A DNA stretch of 54,539 nucleotides, from NCBI GenBank assembly GCA_002633005.1, contig NMRA01000183.1:510955-565493 (forward strand), written 5' to 3'. The notes under the pieces are model-generated. The model saw only the letters and a list, made by a program, of their open reading frames with translations, was not told the DNA's origin and did not search any database. The DNA is from Phoronis australis. Lineage: Eukaryota > Phoronida > Phoronidae. Position numbers and translations under genes: made by a program. Positions within the stretch are counted from its first letter, which is position 1. Every line of letters begins with the position of its first letter. This document shows positions 1 to 11,200 of the stretch, in pieces.

Positions 1-2556
1 GGGGGGGGGGCTCATTCGAGCCCCCTCCCCTGGGTGCGCATGTATTCAAAGTCTCTCTCTCTCAATGAAACGGAATTCGACTTGCTAATTAGGTATTTAC
101 AGGTTGTTATTAAAGATTTAATTTGAATTTCTGCCTGGGTCAAAGCATTTTTCTTTTAGTTTCAAAATTCAAAAAAATGATCTGTCAACTGCTTGCTACT
201 TCGTCGATTGTTTGCCCAAAATGCAAAGCGTGTCTGCTTATTTGGTACGGCAAAAGAGGTAGCACAGTTCTCTTATTGGGAAAGTGAGACCTTTGAAGTA
301 AATAAAACAATGACGACTTCAAAAACAGGCGCTCAGATTAAGAGGCAAATGAAGTACGTCCTAAATGTTTAAATTAGCTAAAAAGTTATCGTAGTATTCA
401 AGTATCATATGATTCTAAAATGCTCTTGGAATTATTTCTGGAAAATTGCTCAATTCACTGGCTTAATTACATCCTTCATTGGCCACAGTACGATTAGAAA
501 ACGGACTGGCTTGCCTCACGCTGTGATGTCACCTCAGACTCCAGTGCATCACACATGATAACATGTCTTCAATATCCATCTTTATCAGTCAGCTGTTTGT
601 CAAATCATTGTGAACGGATCCGCGCATTTATCATAAGTGAGAGGGAGATTAGAAACTCTGTGGTTACAACAGAGTTGTTCTTGTGTCATGGTCTACATAA
701 GGCCAATAGATTTTACAAATACCATGCCAACAGGCTGATTTATAACAGCACAATTATCGACAACAGTAGTTGTAAAATTCAACTTTACAGAATTCCATTC
801 AACAGAACTCAGTGGGCAATAGCAACTTGACATGTATTCCTTTAGGTCTCTTGTTGCATGAATTTATACTCTAGTGCACCTTAGGAATTCTGGTAAATGA
901 ATAGTTTTGCGTGTTGAATTTTCCAATAGCTAAGCATTTCTTTACAAAAACAGGGCAGCAACAGAAAAAACACCAAGTCCATCAATAAAAGTAACATATT
1001 GTTTTATTTACATTTTATCATGTGGTCCAATAGTCTGATTTTAACGAGATGAATTTTTACTAAGAATAATTAGATGACATTGTAAAGTATTAGCTTTTCA
1101 GCAAATAGTTTCAAATTGAAAAAAATCTAGTGCAACTTCTTTATGTGATTTTAAGGCTGTTCTTGTAATATTTAACCATTTTAAAGTTCCTAAGTGAAAG
1201 TAATTACAGTGTTAGATCCGCGGTTATTTTTATTGGCTGAAAAGTTGTAATTTCATGGGTGTGACGGACGTACAACGGACGCACAAATTTGCCGTATGTC
1301 TGTCACGCAATTGCTGACTTAATGATAATCCTTGGATCTAAAATTTTGATCCACAGTTTTGAGTAGAACAATTTTAAATCGACTAATTTTTTAGCATTTT
1401 TTTGTGATGGCACGGGGCACCATGATATCCAGGAGTTGACCATTGACTCCACACAGTTGATGATGTGCCAACAATGACATGTTATTTTTATAAAGTTTGG
1501 GCTTCATGTGATTGCACAAATTGGATAATGTAGTGAACTATTCATAATTAGCTTATTTATGGCAATAATTAGCAACTCACATGAAAATGGAGATTGGTAC
1601 TCGAAATTATTTTTGTCAATTTCTGTTCTTCTTTTGTGCAAACTCAGTGTCTATTGTTCTACAGGGATAACCCTTTAATCCTAGAGTGCACTTCCCGACT
1701 CCAGCATGTATTTGTGCTCGAGTCAATCTTGTAGCACGAATACAGGCGGCATTAAGTACTAACTTGGACTAGACACTCACCTGCATAAACCATATTGAAC
1801 TGGACCACAGGTTAATAGACACTTATATTGAGTTCCACAAAGTAGAACAAAAAAAACAAAAGTAATTTCGAGTTCGATTTCGAGTAAAAGATTAGATCCT
1901 GGCCCAGAAATGTTAGTCACAATTAATTTTTTGTCTCTAGGTTGACCTTTTCACGGAATTGCCCCAATGAAATTCTGTAAGTTAACACTGCACCAAACTA
2001 TTGTGAACTTCTGGCCAAGATTATTTGGTAGTTAAATCAAACATTTAATATGGCAATAAAGTAACTTTTCTAAGTTGAAATTCACCCACAGGTTAAAGTG
2101 ACGCTATTCTGGTGAGTCACTAATTACTTAAGTGGTCACCAATAATTACGTATAAGTGGTCACGATGTTGTCAAAGTGAGTGAACCGACATGGGCTGACA
2201 GTTTGTCAACATTTACCCAGAACTGAAAATGAGTGTCGTTGAAAAGAAATGGATATTAAGTCGCGGTTTTGTGCATCGACATTAACTTTTAAAACTGCTG
2301 TATGAACAAGACTCGGACAGCTATGCTTAAATTAATTACAATACAACTGTTAATGGTGAGATCCATTGAAAGTTCTCATACAATTCTTTATGTTCATTAA
2401 GCAGGGACAACATTGAAAAAACAAATCAATTACATGTATGACACTAATACTTCCTAAAGTATCTTATGTTCAACTTGGTCTACAACTCTGATATCTCGTT
2501 ACTACGGTAGCACTTTTGATTTATGTAATAAATATCCTCTACTATTTCTTACAGTT
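1..2556. other. intergenic region, no gene recognised
   Basis: No coding exon was recognised on either strand. The 91-codon open frame at 555-830 has no family resemblance and no splice signals that would join it to anything. The right-hand end should contain the 3' UTR of the minus-strand ACOT13 gene, whose stop codon is at 2557-2559. Possible minus-strand poly(A) signals (TTTATT on the plus strand) are at 1229-1234 and 1003-1008, too far away to be convincing. The window opens with a run of ten G. Confidence 0.6.
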
Positions 2557-2716
2557 TCATCTCTGTGCCACATATTTAGTATGACGTCCATGAACTAATA
2601 CATCGCCAGTTTCTTTGTTTAAAACGTCTACACTTAGAAAAGCCAATGTCTTGCCAAGTTTGACTGTGCTGGAGTCGATCACAATGGTATCACCGGCCTT
2701 TGCAGCTTTCATGAAC
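2557..2716 (-). CDS. ACOT13: ACOT13 terminal coding exon with stop
   Basis: Starts after CCAG in phase 2 (the split codon gives T of VTFMKAAK) and runs 52 whole codons to TGA at 2557-2559. It contains GKTLAFLSVDVLNKETG, the last strands of the hotdog fold. Confidence 0.94.
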
Positions 2717-4070
2717 CTGGTAAGACAAAAAAGTTACCTCAACATTCACCCATATTTAGAGTAGTTCATGCAGACATTTTTGAGAAATACGCTTCACATT
2801 TAAATGAAGAATCAGAGTAAATGATGGATTCAAAATTACAGCAAAGAAAAAGATAGTATAACAAGACAATGGATTCATCAATAAAATATAAGAAACAAAT
2901 GTTAAGGAAATCAAATGGAAGTCCTATAATATGTGCTCTAATGGAATAAGGAAATGTACAGCATCAAGTCAGGTATGATAAGGAAGTAGCATGGACAATG
3001 GTATCAGTGTCCACTTCCTTTACTCAAGATTGTGGCTTACAGTCTTTCTGCTATACCCGTGAGTCGGATCACTAGCTCCTCAGCTTGGTTTTAAGATACA
3101 CATTAATAATGCATGAAAATGGCTCCAGGCCAACAGTGCAATGGGCCCACATCATTGACCTGTATACACCTGGTATTGACCTGTATACACCTGGTATTGA
3201 CCTGTATACACCTGGTATATTGTGTACCAGACCACCTACAATTATTGAAATTCCTTTTTAGGTATCATGGAAATCAAAGAACATCCTAAAAGCTTCACAC
3301 AATGTTATCCCTGAGTCATGTTTTAGGGCAGAACCCATTGTAGTTTTTCAAATGGTGATTTTAAGCATGCATGATAACACTGTACATGTACATGGTAACA
3401 GTGTACATCAACTTAATGACTTACCGGTAGTGAGAATCGTGTTTGACTTGAAATTGAAATCAAGACAAGGTAATCAGTTTGTATGCCATAAGCAAGGTAG
3501 CATGATTGAAGAAAAATCTCCATAGATAGATGTAGTCGTTTTTATGAATTTTACACACATTACACAAACAAAGTGATGTAACCCAATTCTCCACCAAGAC
3601 AAAACAAGGTTATGCAAGGTAGATTGTAATGGGTTATCGCATTACTGTTGTATTTGGAAGAAATGGGCAAAACAAATTGATTAATTTGAATAAGCATGGT
3701 GGCATAATATGAAATAATATTATAAAAAATTGCACTTAGTGTGAAGTCAATCTGTCAAATGCAACCCGGCAAAATTCCTAGGTCTCCAATTTGGAACTGA
3801 GGTCAACAATGCAAGGGGTAGACTTACACCATTTCTAAAATAAAATGAACACAAGAGTAAATCAAGGATCCCCAATGACACTTACGTAACATTTAAGTCC
3901 ACAGACACACCAGGTGGCGCTCCTTCATTAGACATTAAAGCTATAGTGGAGATACTGTCAATGAGTGTTGACGTGAGTCCGCCATGTAATGTCCCTCCCA
4001 AATTCAAATGGTCCTCTTCAACCTTCATCTCACACACACAATGACCAGGTTTGCCTTCAACTACCTTGAC
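2557..4070 (-). CDS. ACOT13: ACOT13/THEM2-like acyl-CoA thioesterase (3' two exons)
   Basis: Hotdog-fold thioesterase of the PaaI/THEM2 type. The vertebrate protein hydrolyses medium- and long-chain acyl-CoA to free fatty acid and CoA, is mitochondria-associated, and acts as a homotetramer. Two exons are clear: 3886-4070 and 2557-2716, joined in phase 2. Together they encode about 114 residues, covering all but the first ~25 residues of the usual ~140. The hotdog signature GTLHGGL is present. The residues needed for catalysis in human THEM2 (Asn50, Asp65, Ser83) are matched by the N of EEDHLN, the D of TLIDS and the S of GVSVD. The C-terminus ends HGRHTKYVAQR, parallel to GRHTKHLGN of vertebrates. 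Splice sites are canonical. The N-terminal exon is not resolved; a candidate start is at 7176. The gene is divergent from ENOSF1 and looks intact where visible. Confidence 0.93.
2996..3153 (+). repeat. SINE-like dispersed repeat, copy 1
   Basis: Related to the segment at 34589-34770. Shared blocks include GTGTCCRCTTCCTTTACTCA, TCACTAGCTCCTCAG and GTGCAATGGG. This copy lies in the ACOT13 intron and has lost a recognisable B box. Confidence 0.6.
3154..3216 (+). repeat. 21-bp tandem repeat, 3 copies
   Basis: Three identical units of ATTGACCTGTATACACCTGGT directly follow the SINE-like copy in the ACOT13 intron. Confidence 0.9.
3886..4070 (-). CDS. ACOT13: ACOT13 coding exon (central)
   Basis: Begins after TTTTAG in phase 0 (VKVVEGKPGH) and ends GTT AC before GTAAGTG in phase 2. 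It carries the HGG loop and all three catalytic residues. A plus-strand CTCF-like sequence at 3907-3920 lies inside the codons for APPG and is probably fortuitous. Confidence 0.94.
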
Positions 4071-4736
4071 CTAAAACAAGAGCAACATGGAGCAGTAATA
4101 TGTGCCCACCATGTACATCACATATAGCACAGATACAAAAAAAGATAACATTCTAACCTTTACCACTTCGGTATGATGCGCAGACACATAAATACACAAA
4201 TTACTTTGGGGGATCAACAGCCTCTTCTACCAAAATCATAAGTTTTTGTGAAAGCTTGTATAGTCAATCACTGAATAATTTGTAGCCATTGGGTATTTAG
4301 AATAATTCAGGGGCTCAATTTGTTAGTGGGCGAGAGAATCTAATTTGCCAACAACTAAGATTCTGCTTTCTCATATCAGACTTGTCAACAGTTTTCAAAA
4401 ATCTGTGATACATGGTTGAACTACAGCACTTTTAGATTTTTATAAAAAGAAATGGACTTCTGATAATTTGCAATGCATAACTTCAAAATTTAGGGTCAGA
4501 TTAACATTTCTAGCTGTTTATCAGATTGTCCATTATTAGTCATTCGTAACTTAGGTAAATGTAAACTTGCATGGATTCTTTTTAAAGTGTTGTATGAAAT
4601 GATAACTGTAACTTCATTATCATACCTGACAATTTTTATGTGCCAAATGTGCGAGTTGAGATAACTTTATTAGTAAATGTATGTAACAAAATCTTGATCG
4701 GCCACGTTAAGGACTTCCATTTTTATAACTATGGCA

Positions 4737-5872
4737 AATTTAACAAGAGCAACGCAGAGCGTTGAAATGTGCCCACGAATGCATTGCAAATGGTGTACTT
4801 TTAGGGTCATTTATTTGTATCATAAAAATGGCCACTAGATGGCTCAAAAACGTACAATCCATCAAAAAACTGGAACATGCCACATTTCATAAAAATGTGT
4901 CAAGAAACTTCAGAAAAACAAAGGAAAACAGATTAAAATGAAATTGTCACTTAAGTGGGGCATAGTATGAATGTACATGCCAATTTTCATAACCATTCTT
5001 CCAGCGCTTTGGTTGATAGAGGGGTGGACACAAAAAACAAGACTCGAAAACAGAAAAATGGCCACTAGGTGGCGCAAACTACGTCGCATCCATCCGAAAA
5101 CGGGAGAACAACACCATCTCACTAATACGTGCCTACATATCGAATTTTATGAAAATCCGTTGAAGACTTTTAAAGATAAAGAGGTAAACATAAAACACTA
5201 AAAGTGTCACTAGGGGGCACACCGGTAGTCGCATTTGTCCGAAAGTCGTCGTCACCTGTTGTCAACGTCATATAAAGACACTTTCTAAATTTAGTAATGA
5301 TCCCTCAAACGGTTTAGGAGATACAGCCATATGCGCAAAATAAAACAAAACTGCCACTAGGAGGCGCCACAGTAGTTCAAATCATCGGAAAATCACCGTC
5401 AGCTGTCCACTTCACAGTAAGAACATACATGCCAATTTTCACAATCATCCTTTAAGCGGTTTGGTTGATAAAGGGGTGGACGCAAAAAACAGACTTGAAA
5501 ACAGTAAAAATGACCACTAGGTGGCGCAATCTACGATGAACCCATCCGAAAATGGCAGGACAGCGTCACCTCACTAATAGGTGTCTATATACCAAATTTT
5601 ATGAAAATCCGTGTAGGACTTTTGAAGATACAGAGGTAAACGTAAACAACTAAAACTGCCACTAGGGGGCACACCGGTAAACGGATCAGTTCGAAAGCTC
5701 GCTCATGCCTTTCAATGCATGAAAGGAACACATGTGCAAAATTTCATGAACATACGTCAAGGCGTTTTGGAGATAAAGCAGCGGACGCCGGACAGACGGA
5801 CGCTGGATGGAGATGACGGCATAATGCGTCCACACATAAATATGTGGGCGCATAAAAATCTATTTTTCTTTA
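4737..5872 (+). mobile_element. repeat element with internal ~150-bp modules and CTCF-like motifs
   Basis: The element opens with AACAAGAGCAACGCAGAGCG, similar to a short piece at 4077-4115, and ends in a GACGGACG-type run and GTGGGCGCATAAAAA. Inside, blocks repeat in diverged form: (a) CCAATTTTCA..GGTTGATAAAGGGGTGGAC, (b) CACTAGGTGGCGC, (c) TTTTATGAAAATCCGT..AGATA.AGAGGTAAAC. No coding capacity is visible. A diverged inverse copy appears at 13412-13760. Class unknown; a non-autonomous element is the most likely. Confidence 0.65.
4832..5672 (+). promoter_or_regulatory. six CTCF-like core motifs at ~150-bp spacing
   Basis: Sites at 4832-4845, 5062-5075, 5207-5220, 5354-5367, 5514-5527 and 5659-5672 all lie in the same orientation. 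Against the CTCF core CCASYAGRKGGCRS, those at 5062, 5514 and 5659 match fully; the others have one mismatch. That the animal's CTCF uses this motif is inferred from its conservation in Bilateria. Confidence 0.4.
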
Positions 5873-5918
5873 GGTAGATTTACAAACAATTCAACTGCTT
5901 AGGCTCAATGGTGAATTT

Positions 5919-6145
5919 GCACGCTCCTAACTATGCTAATGCATAGCAGGAACTAAACGACAATGCTGTTTGAACATAATCTACTCAGTAATTGTATTCA
6001 TTGGCAACTTGTACATGTGAAAACAAAAAAATCTGCAAATAGGTGACCTTTGAACTAATGACGTACCTCGCGGGGTCACATAGCCTGCATCATGTAGTGT
6101 TATTCCCCAACACTACGTCACGATACTTACTAAACAATTACCACC
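5919..6145 (+). repeat. dispersed repeat family A, copy 1
   Basis: Aligns over ~220 bases with 20677-20893. Shared blocks are CTAACTATGCTAATG, ATAGCAGGAACTAAA, TCTGCAAATAGGTGACCTTTG and GTCACGATACTTACTA. It abuts the foldback element that follows. Confidence 0.8.
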
Positions 6146-6735
6146 ATCTCTAGCTGGACCAGAAACGATGAAGCTCCTATAGGTGCTTCATACACGGAAA
6201 CCTTTTCAGCGAATTATGCCTCACACTGATTAAAATTTCAAAGTCACATTGTTTTAAGTATCGTCTGCACAAAGAGGGACACCTTAGGAGGCCATCGATG
6301 TCATTAATTCCTTCCAACTCGAACAAACACCCCTGCAATCAAAATTTTTCTTCAAGCTTTAGTTGCTAAAATCGGTAACTGGCCATTTTCAAACTATGTG
6401 CACCAGGACATATGACGTTATTCCACCTGGCGAGTGCAGTGTTAAAAATGGCCAGTTGCCAATTTGAGCAACTGAACAATGGACTACTTAAAGAAAAAGT
6501 TTGATTACGGGAGTGTTTGTTTGGGTTGAAAGGAAGACATCGACGGCCCCCAAATTGTCCCTCTATGCACAAAAGGGACCTATACCACCATGAAATTTGA
6601 ATCAGTATGAGGCACAATTCGTTGGAAATTGTGAGGCATTCGCCAAAAAGCTTCCGGTATATGAAGCGCCTATAGGAGCTTCACTGTCTATACTGCCAGC
6701 TAGGGACGGTGGTCACTGTCTAAGCCTTACTAGAC
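6146..6735. mobile_element. large foldback (long inverted repeat) element
   Basis: The left and right halves are imperfect reverse complements. ACCACC..CTAGCTGG at 6150-6171 pairs with CCAGCTAGGGACGGTGGT at 6691-6708; GAAGCTCCTATAGGTGCTTCATA pairs with the sequence near 6660-6683; TGCCTCACACTGATT pairs with AATCAGTATGAGGCA; GGTAACTGGCCATTTT near 6373 pairs with AAAATGGCCAGTTGCC near 6446. The centre is near 6420. No ORF belongs to it. It resembles a foldback transposon or a long MITE. Confidence 0.8.
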
Positions 6736-7166
6736 AAGGTTGGTCAGTGACTTGACAATGGAATTGTTGCTCAACTCTCGGGCCAACGCCAGTATGTTTG
6801 ATACCCCTCGGCATCAGCAAGTGGAATTTTTAACCTCCAAGTTTAGGAAACCCATCAGAGCCCGTAACGAAGGCAAGGAAACAAAAAATCGTGTCGTGTC
6901 CGTAACCAGTAAAAGTAAAAAGGCCAGTCACTGCTCTCCCAGTCCCACCTAGGCATTGCCCTGGATGCCGCAGGCATACAGGGGCCATAGTACATCCCCA
7001 CAAAAAAGTTACTCGTTTCAAAATACAGGAAATAAAATCAAATGAAACATACATATATGCACATGGAGTTACAAACAACTCATACCATAAGTCTCGAAAC
7101 GATTCAGTCAAGATAATTTGAACAAATCGATGAAAATCTGTCACAGTTTGCTCGAGTTAGTCTTAC

Positions 7167-7176
7167 CGGGTGCCAT
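7167..7176 (-). CDS. tentative ACOT13 first coding exon (ATG plus donor)
   Basis: CAAAATGG gives a good start context, and ATG GCA CCC G is followed directly by GTAAGACT, a strong splice donor in phase 1. The known central exon enters in phase 0, so an unrecognised exon of about 20-25 codons would be needed between them. Alternatively this is a start for another transcript. The position, next to the divergent ENOSF1 start, favours a promoter-proximal exon. Confidence 0.3.
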
Positions 7177-8119
7177 TTTGAAGAAGTACGTGAAATCACA
7201 TAAGTTGACGAAAACAAGTCCAAGGGACACAAATCTTACAACTTTCACCTGATATCTTCTCATGCTATTTTGCAAGTATCACGCGCTAGTGTCACGCCCT
7301 TCGCTCAGTCTCGCACTATAGCCTTTGCCTAACTCACGTACGTGACTCAGTTAATTGACTACTTTGTGGTTATCGCGTGCGGTGAAAAAGTTAATGGCAA
7401 CTAAAACAGTGGAGTTGGAATTCTTCGCCAAAGTCACCTTAATTCTAACAACTAAGCTTCATCGAAGATACGTATAGAAGTAGAAAGGACCAATGAAGAA
7501 AGTAAGTGCTTTTTAAGTGATATATTTTCAGTGTGGAAACTATTTTTGACGAGGTGAAAATTCAAAATCGGTGGCCGCATTTGGCCTACCGCCCGTTTAA
7601 AATACATGGAACGAAATGAGAACAGAAAGCGATGGGAAGTATTGTAGCCACTAACCGGCCAACCGAGGGGCTACGTGTTGCCTAAGTCCCACCGCCACCG
7701 GGCCTGCGAAACGATTTTTTTCCTTCCACCAATCACTCCGTATTTCACGTGCTGAACTAACATATATGTGGTAAAGTTTCAATACAAATGTACATAACTG
7801 CGTGGTCGCTGTTTATCACAAGAATACCTTTGAGAGAACCCGGTCGAATCCTTGAGACTTTGACACATGGTCGAGCGCTTTTGACAAAAACTTCATCACA
7901 TTTGTCGCCATTTTGAAATATCCGCGTCTGCAGCGTAAAACTCACGTGATCGGTCATGTGCTCAGAACAAAATCGGTGTTCTTGCCTTGACTCATATCAG
8001 CAATGGCGTTTTATAAACCACGTGATCTAGTATATACCTTCGATTGACAGGATTTCTTATCAGCTGTTGAGAGGTCAAGTCCGTGATAGTATAAAGGTGG
8101 CCTTACTGCTGTGGGAAGA
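7177..8119. promoter_or_regulatory. putative divergent ACOT13/ENOSF1 promoter region
   Basis: Under 1 kb between the tentative ACOT13 start and the ENOSF1 start. It contains three E-boxes CACGTG (7746-7751, 7943-7948, 8019-8024), two of them followed by AT. It also has a perfect 12-bp palindrome TCACGTACGTGA (7334-7345) that overlaps an AP-1-like TGACTCAG, and a CCAATCA box near 7729. TATAAAG at 8090 is only 30 bases before the start codon and is probably not the functional TATA box. No exon was recognised here. Confidence 0.5.
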
Positions 8120-8212
8120 ATGAAGAAACATGACGACACAAAGATCGTGGACTGGAATGTGCAAGACATTCGGTTTCCAACGTCTTTGGAACAGCATGGA
8201 TCCGATGCCATG
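8120..8212 (+). CDS. ENOSF1: ENOSF1 exon 1
   Basis: ATG at 8120 follows an in-frame TAG. It encodes [20 protein letters not shown] and on to HGSDAM, ending before the weak donor GTGTTTGC in phase 0. The human protein has the same boundary (HGADAM then [10 protein letters not shown]). Confidence 0.92.
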
Positions 8213-11200
8213 GTGTTTGCTCTTTTAGTTTACCGTTGTTTGCAATCGTCGGCAGCACTAGTGCCATGGTCCGGAGCAGTCCCTGTGCATCGATATAGCC
8301 ATAGGGAAAATCAGGCACATACTGAATGCACAGCTCGGTATTCAGTGGATGAATCTGGTTTTCTAAATCAGATATTGGCTCATTCCGCATATATAGTTAG
8401 GAACTTATTCCGCGCACTCCCATCAACATTTCACATTATGCCATAATACTAATAGGGGTTGGGGGAGGGGGGGGGNGGGGTTATGCAAAACTACTTAACT
8501 ACATGATGTTGGGGTGATTTTCACGTCACGCTGATGTGCTGCAGGACGAGTTTCCCCGACTGTGCAGATCAGGGAACTCTGTTTAAGTGCAGCTGTGTCA
8601 CATCAGCTTGACATTGTACAACCTATGATGACATTTCAAAAATTTCTGCTAGAGCTGTCACGTACACAAGTTTGGAGTAAAATCTCACCAATATTGGACT
8701 AAATTGCCAAATCATCTGTTTTGCATTTAAAAGATTCCTAACATTATCGTGATCGACAATTTTTCAAAACAAAATGGAAAAGCATTTGATTTGGTTCATT
8801 CTGTCATGTTGCATGGAAAATTCGATAAAGTAAAATTTCAGTCAGTTGTGATGACTGTCCTAAATAAATTTGGGAATAGTTAATGTATTAAATGCCTTTA
8901 TTACACTCATCTCAGAAACCAACAACCCACCATGAGCTGAGTAATGCTTAACAAAAGTTCATAATAGAAATGGGTTTCTGATGCCTAGATGAGTGTCAAA
9001 TAGATCAGTAGGTGGCCTGAAGTTTCTTAAGGTGAATATATTGCTGCATCCTGTTGGCATTGTGATATGACATGAGCCCAGTAATACAGGGGTAACTTTA
9101 TAACCTTTGTAGTGACAACTCATGTCACATATAGGCTTTGAATTTCATTAGTTTATTATTCTTCTAATGACATGTTGCACAATAATAGTATTTTTGGGAG
9201 GTGTGCAGTAAGGTATTCATGTGTATTAAATTCCTTGTTAGTGCTCTTTGAATGGTACATGTAGATGAATAACTGTCTAGCCGAGATGCTTGTTTGCTGG
9301 ATCATATTAATAACAAGATTGATATCGAGATTTGGAAAACCCTGTTCCTCTTGTTTGTACTTTACGCTAAATGAGAGATATTTCATTTTGTAATTTAGCC
9401 TAATGTGATATTTTTGATAAGTTAACTGTGTGTTGTAGCACAAGGACCCTGACTATTCTGCTGCCTATGTCATCTTGAACACAGATGGAGACCACCATGG
9501 ACATGGACTGGCATTTACGCTTGGGAAGGGCACAGAAATAGGTAAATGAAGTAAGCATGCACTTTGGAGATGATCCCCTATTTGTGCATCCGTGTTAATG
9601 TGCTGTCTGTTCAGACTCGTCGCTTGATGGGTGATTTCACTTGTGAAGATTTGCCAAATGTCTGATCTGTCTTCTTATGGTGTTGCCAAAATCACTGAGA
9701 CAACAGATTTTTCTTCTTGTACTACCTCAAATAAGGCGAAAGATCTGCCTTCTGATCAACTGCATACGATGCCTGTTCATCTGGTAGTGACGTGATTTGT
9801 AGTTAGACTGTGCCCACCCATTTTGATCACATGACTGCATGACAGCGTTCTGTCATTCAGCAACTTTTCCAGACGTGAGGGCCTGAATGTGTGATAACAT
9901 CTGGCTCTTTTGTTAACTGCCCAGCACAGTCTTTTGTCACGTATGACAGCAAGCAGGCCAAAGGGTTACTCTGAAACCTGGCAGGATGGGTATTGTCTTA
10001 AACTTCTGTTGTAAGTGGGCGATTTTGGTGATTCAAAAGCTAAACATGATCAGCATTTGACAAGGAATTCAGAAATGTTATTGATTTATGTTCAAATATG
10101 TTATAACCTAACTTTCACTTTTAATAGCACAGCCCAGTCAGTCTAGATACAATCTGATCCGAGATTAGAGCAATTATCGAACAAAAGTGCAGCCCTCCAA
10201 CCATAAGTGCTAGAATGGAGTTAATCAGTCATGTAAGATATTGGCTACAGGGGTGATCTTCCCAACTTGTTGTTGGGATACAGAATTGAACAAGTTGGGA
10301 GCAATGGGAAAACACCGTAATGTGGGCAGAATTTAAGCATTTAGCATATTAAAATTATGCTAAGCAAGCAGAAGAGACACCTTTGTGAATATCCAACAAG
10401 CCTTTGACGTGCTGACCTATTTGCATTCTTCCCAAAAAGATCAGAATGGCTATAAAGTTGCCTTCTATCACAAAAAACTTTTGACTAATAGACCACTTAG
10501 CATATGAATTTGGTCTCAAATTGCTCCATAATCAAGTTAGACATGATTTCAGGACTTGGTTATTGCTTGAGACCTAAGTCATTGCAACTTGGCTTTCTTA
10601 ACGTCACGTCGTGTCACGTCGATGCGCTGAACATGGTGTTGAGGAGTAACCAACTCTCAGTTATTTTGAACCCAGAAATCACTTCTCATTTGAGTTACCA
10701 TAGACTCAAGTTTGAAACCAATTTCATAGCAGCACCAGTAAGTGGTCTAAATTAGAAAGTTTTCTTCTTTGACAGATCATTGTTTATAGGTGCTTTAATA
10801 TATCCTTTGTATGTTCTCAAGCCATGACAACTGTTTTAGTGTGAGCTACACTGTTCTAGGAGTGATGCAGAAGTTGCCTCTCTTTCACAGTTCAGACCAC
10901 TCACGGAAGTTGTAGAAATTTAGTATGGTCTCCATATCCTATACATCATTCAAGATTATCAGTTGCATTATGGGTTGTAGACTGAGTTTTGTTCATCTTG
11001 ATTTCTCTTTTTCAGTGTCTCATGTTATCAGAAAACTAGCTCGCTATGTGGTAGGACATGAGCTCAAAGAAATTTATGAAGACTTCAGTGGCTTTTGGAA
11101 GAAACTCACAAATGACACGCAGATGAGATGGGTAGTTATATGTGTTCTCTTAAACTGCCTCGTGCTATGCCAATGTAAAGTGTCCTTAGTTTGTTAATAC

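Noticed and set aside
6830-7144. 104-codon minus-strand frame as the ACOT13 N-terminus (QIILTESFRDLW)
   Set aside because: It starts at GTG after an in-frame stop and ends in a phase that cannot join the central exon; the resemblance to the usual N-terminus is slight.
8090-8097. TATAAAG as the ENOSF1 TATA box
   Set aside because: It would put the transcription start at the start codon itself; coincidental or for another start.
8103-8446. Overlapping 95- and 111-codon frames on both strands
   Set aside because: Only 8120-8212 is real (ENOSF1 exon 1); the rest is intron read-through or the opposite strand.
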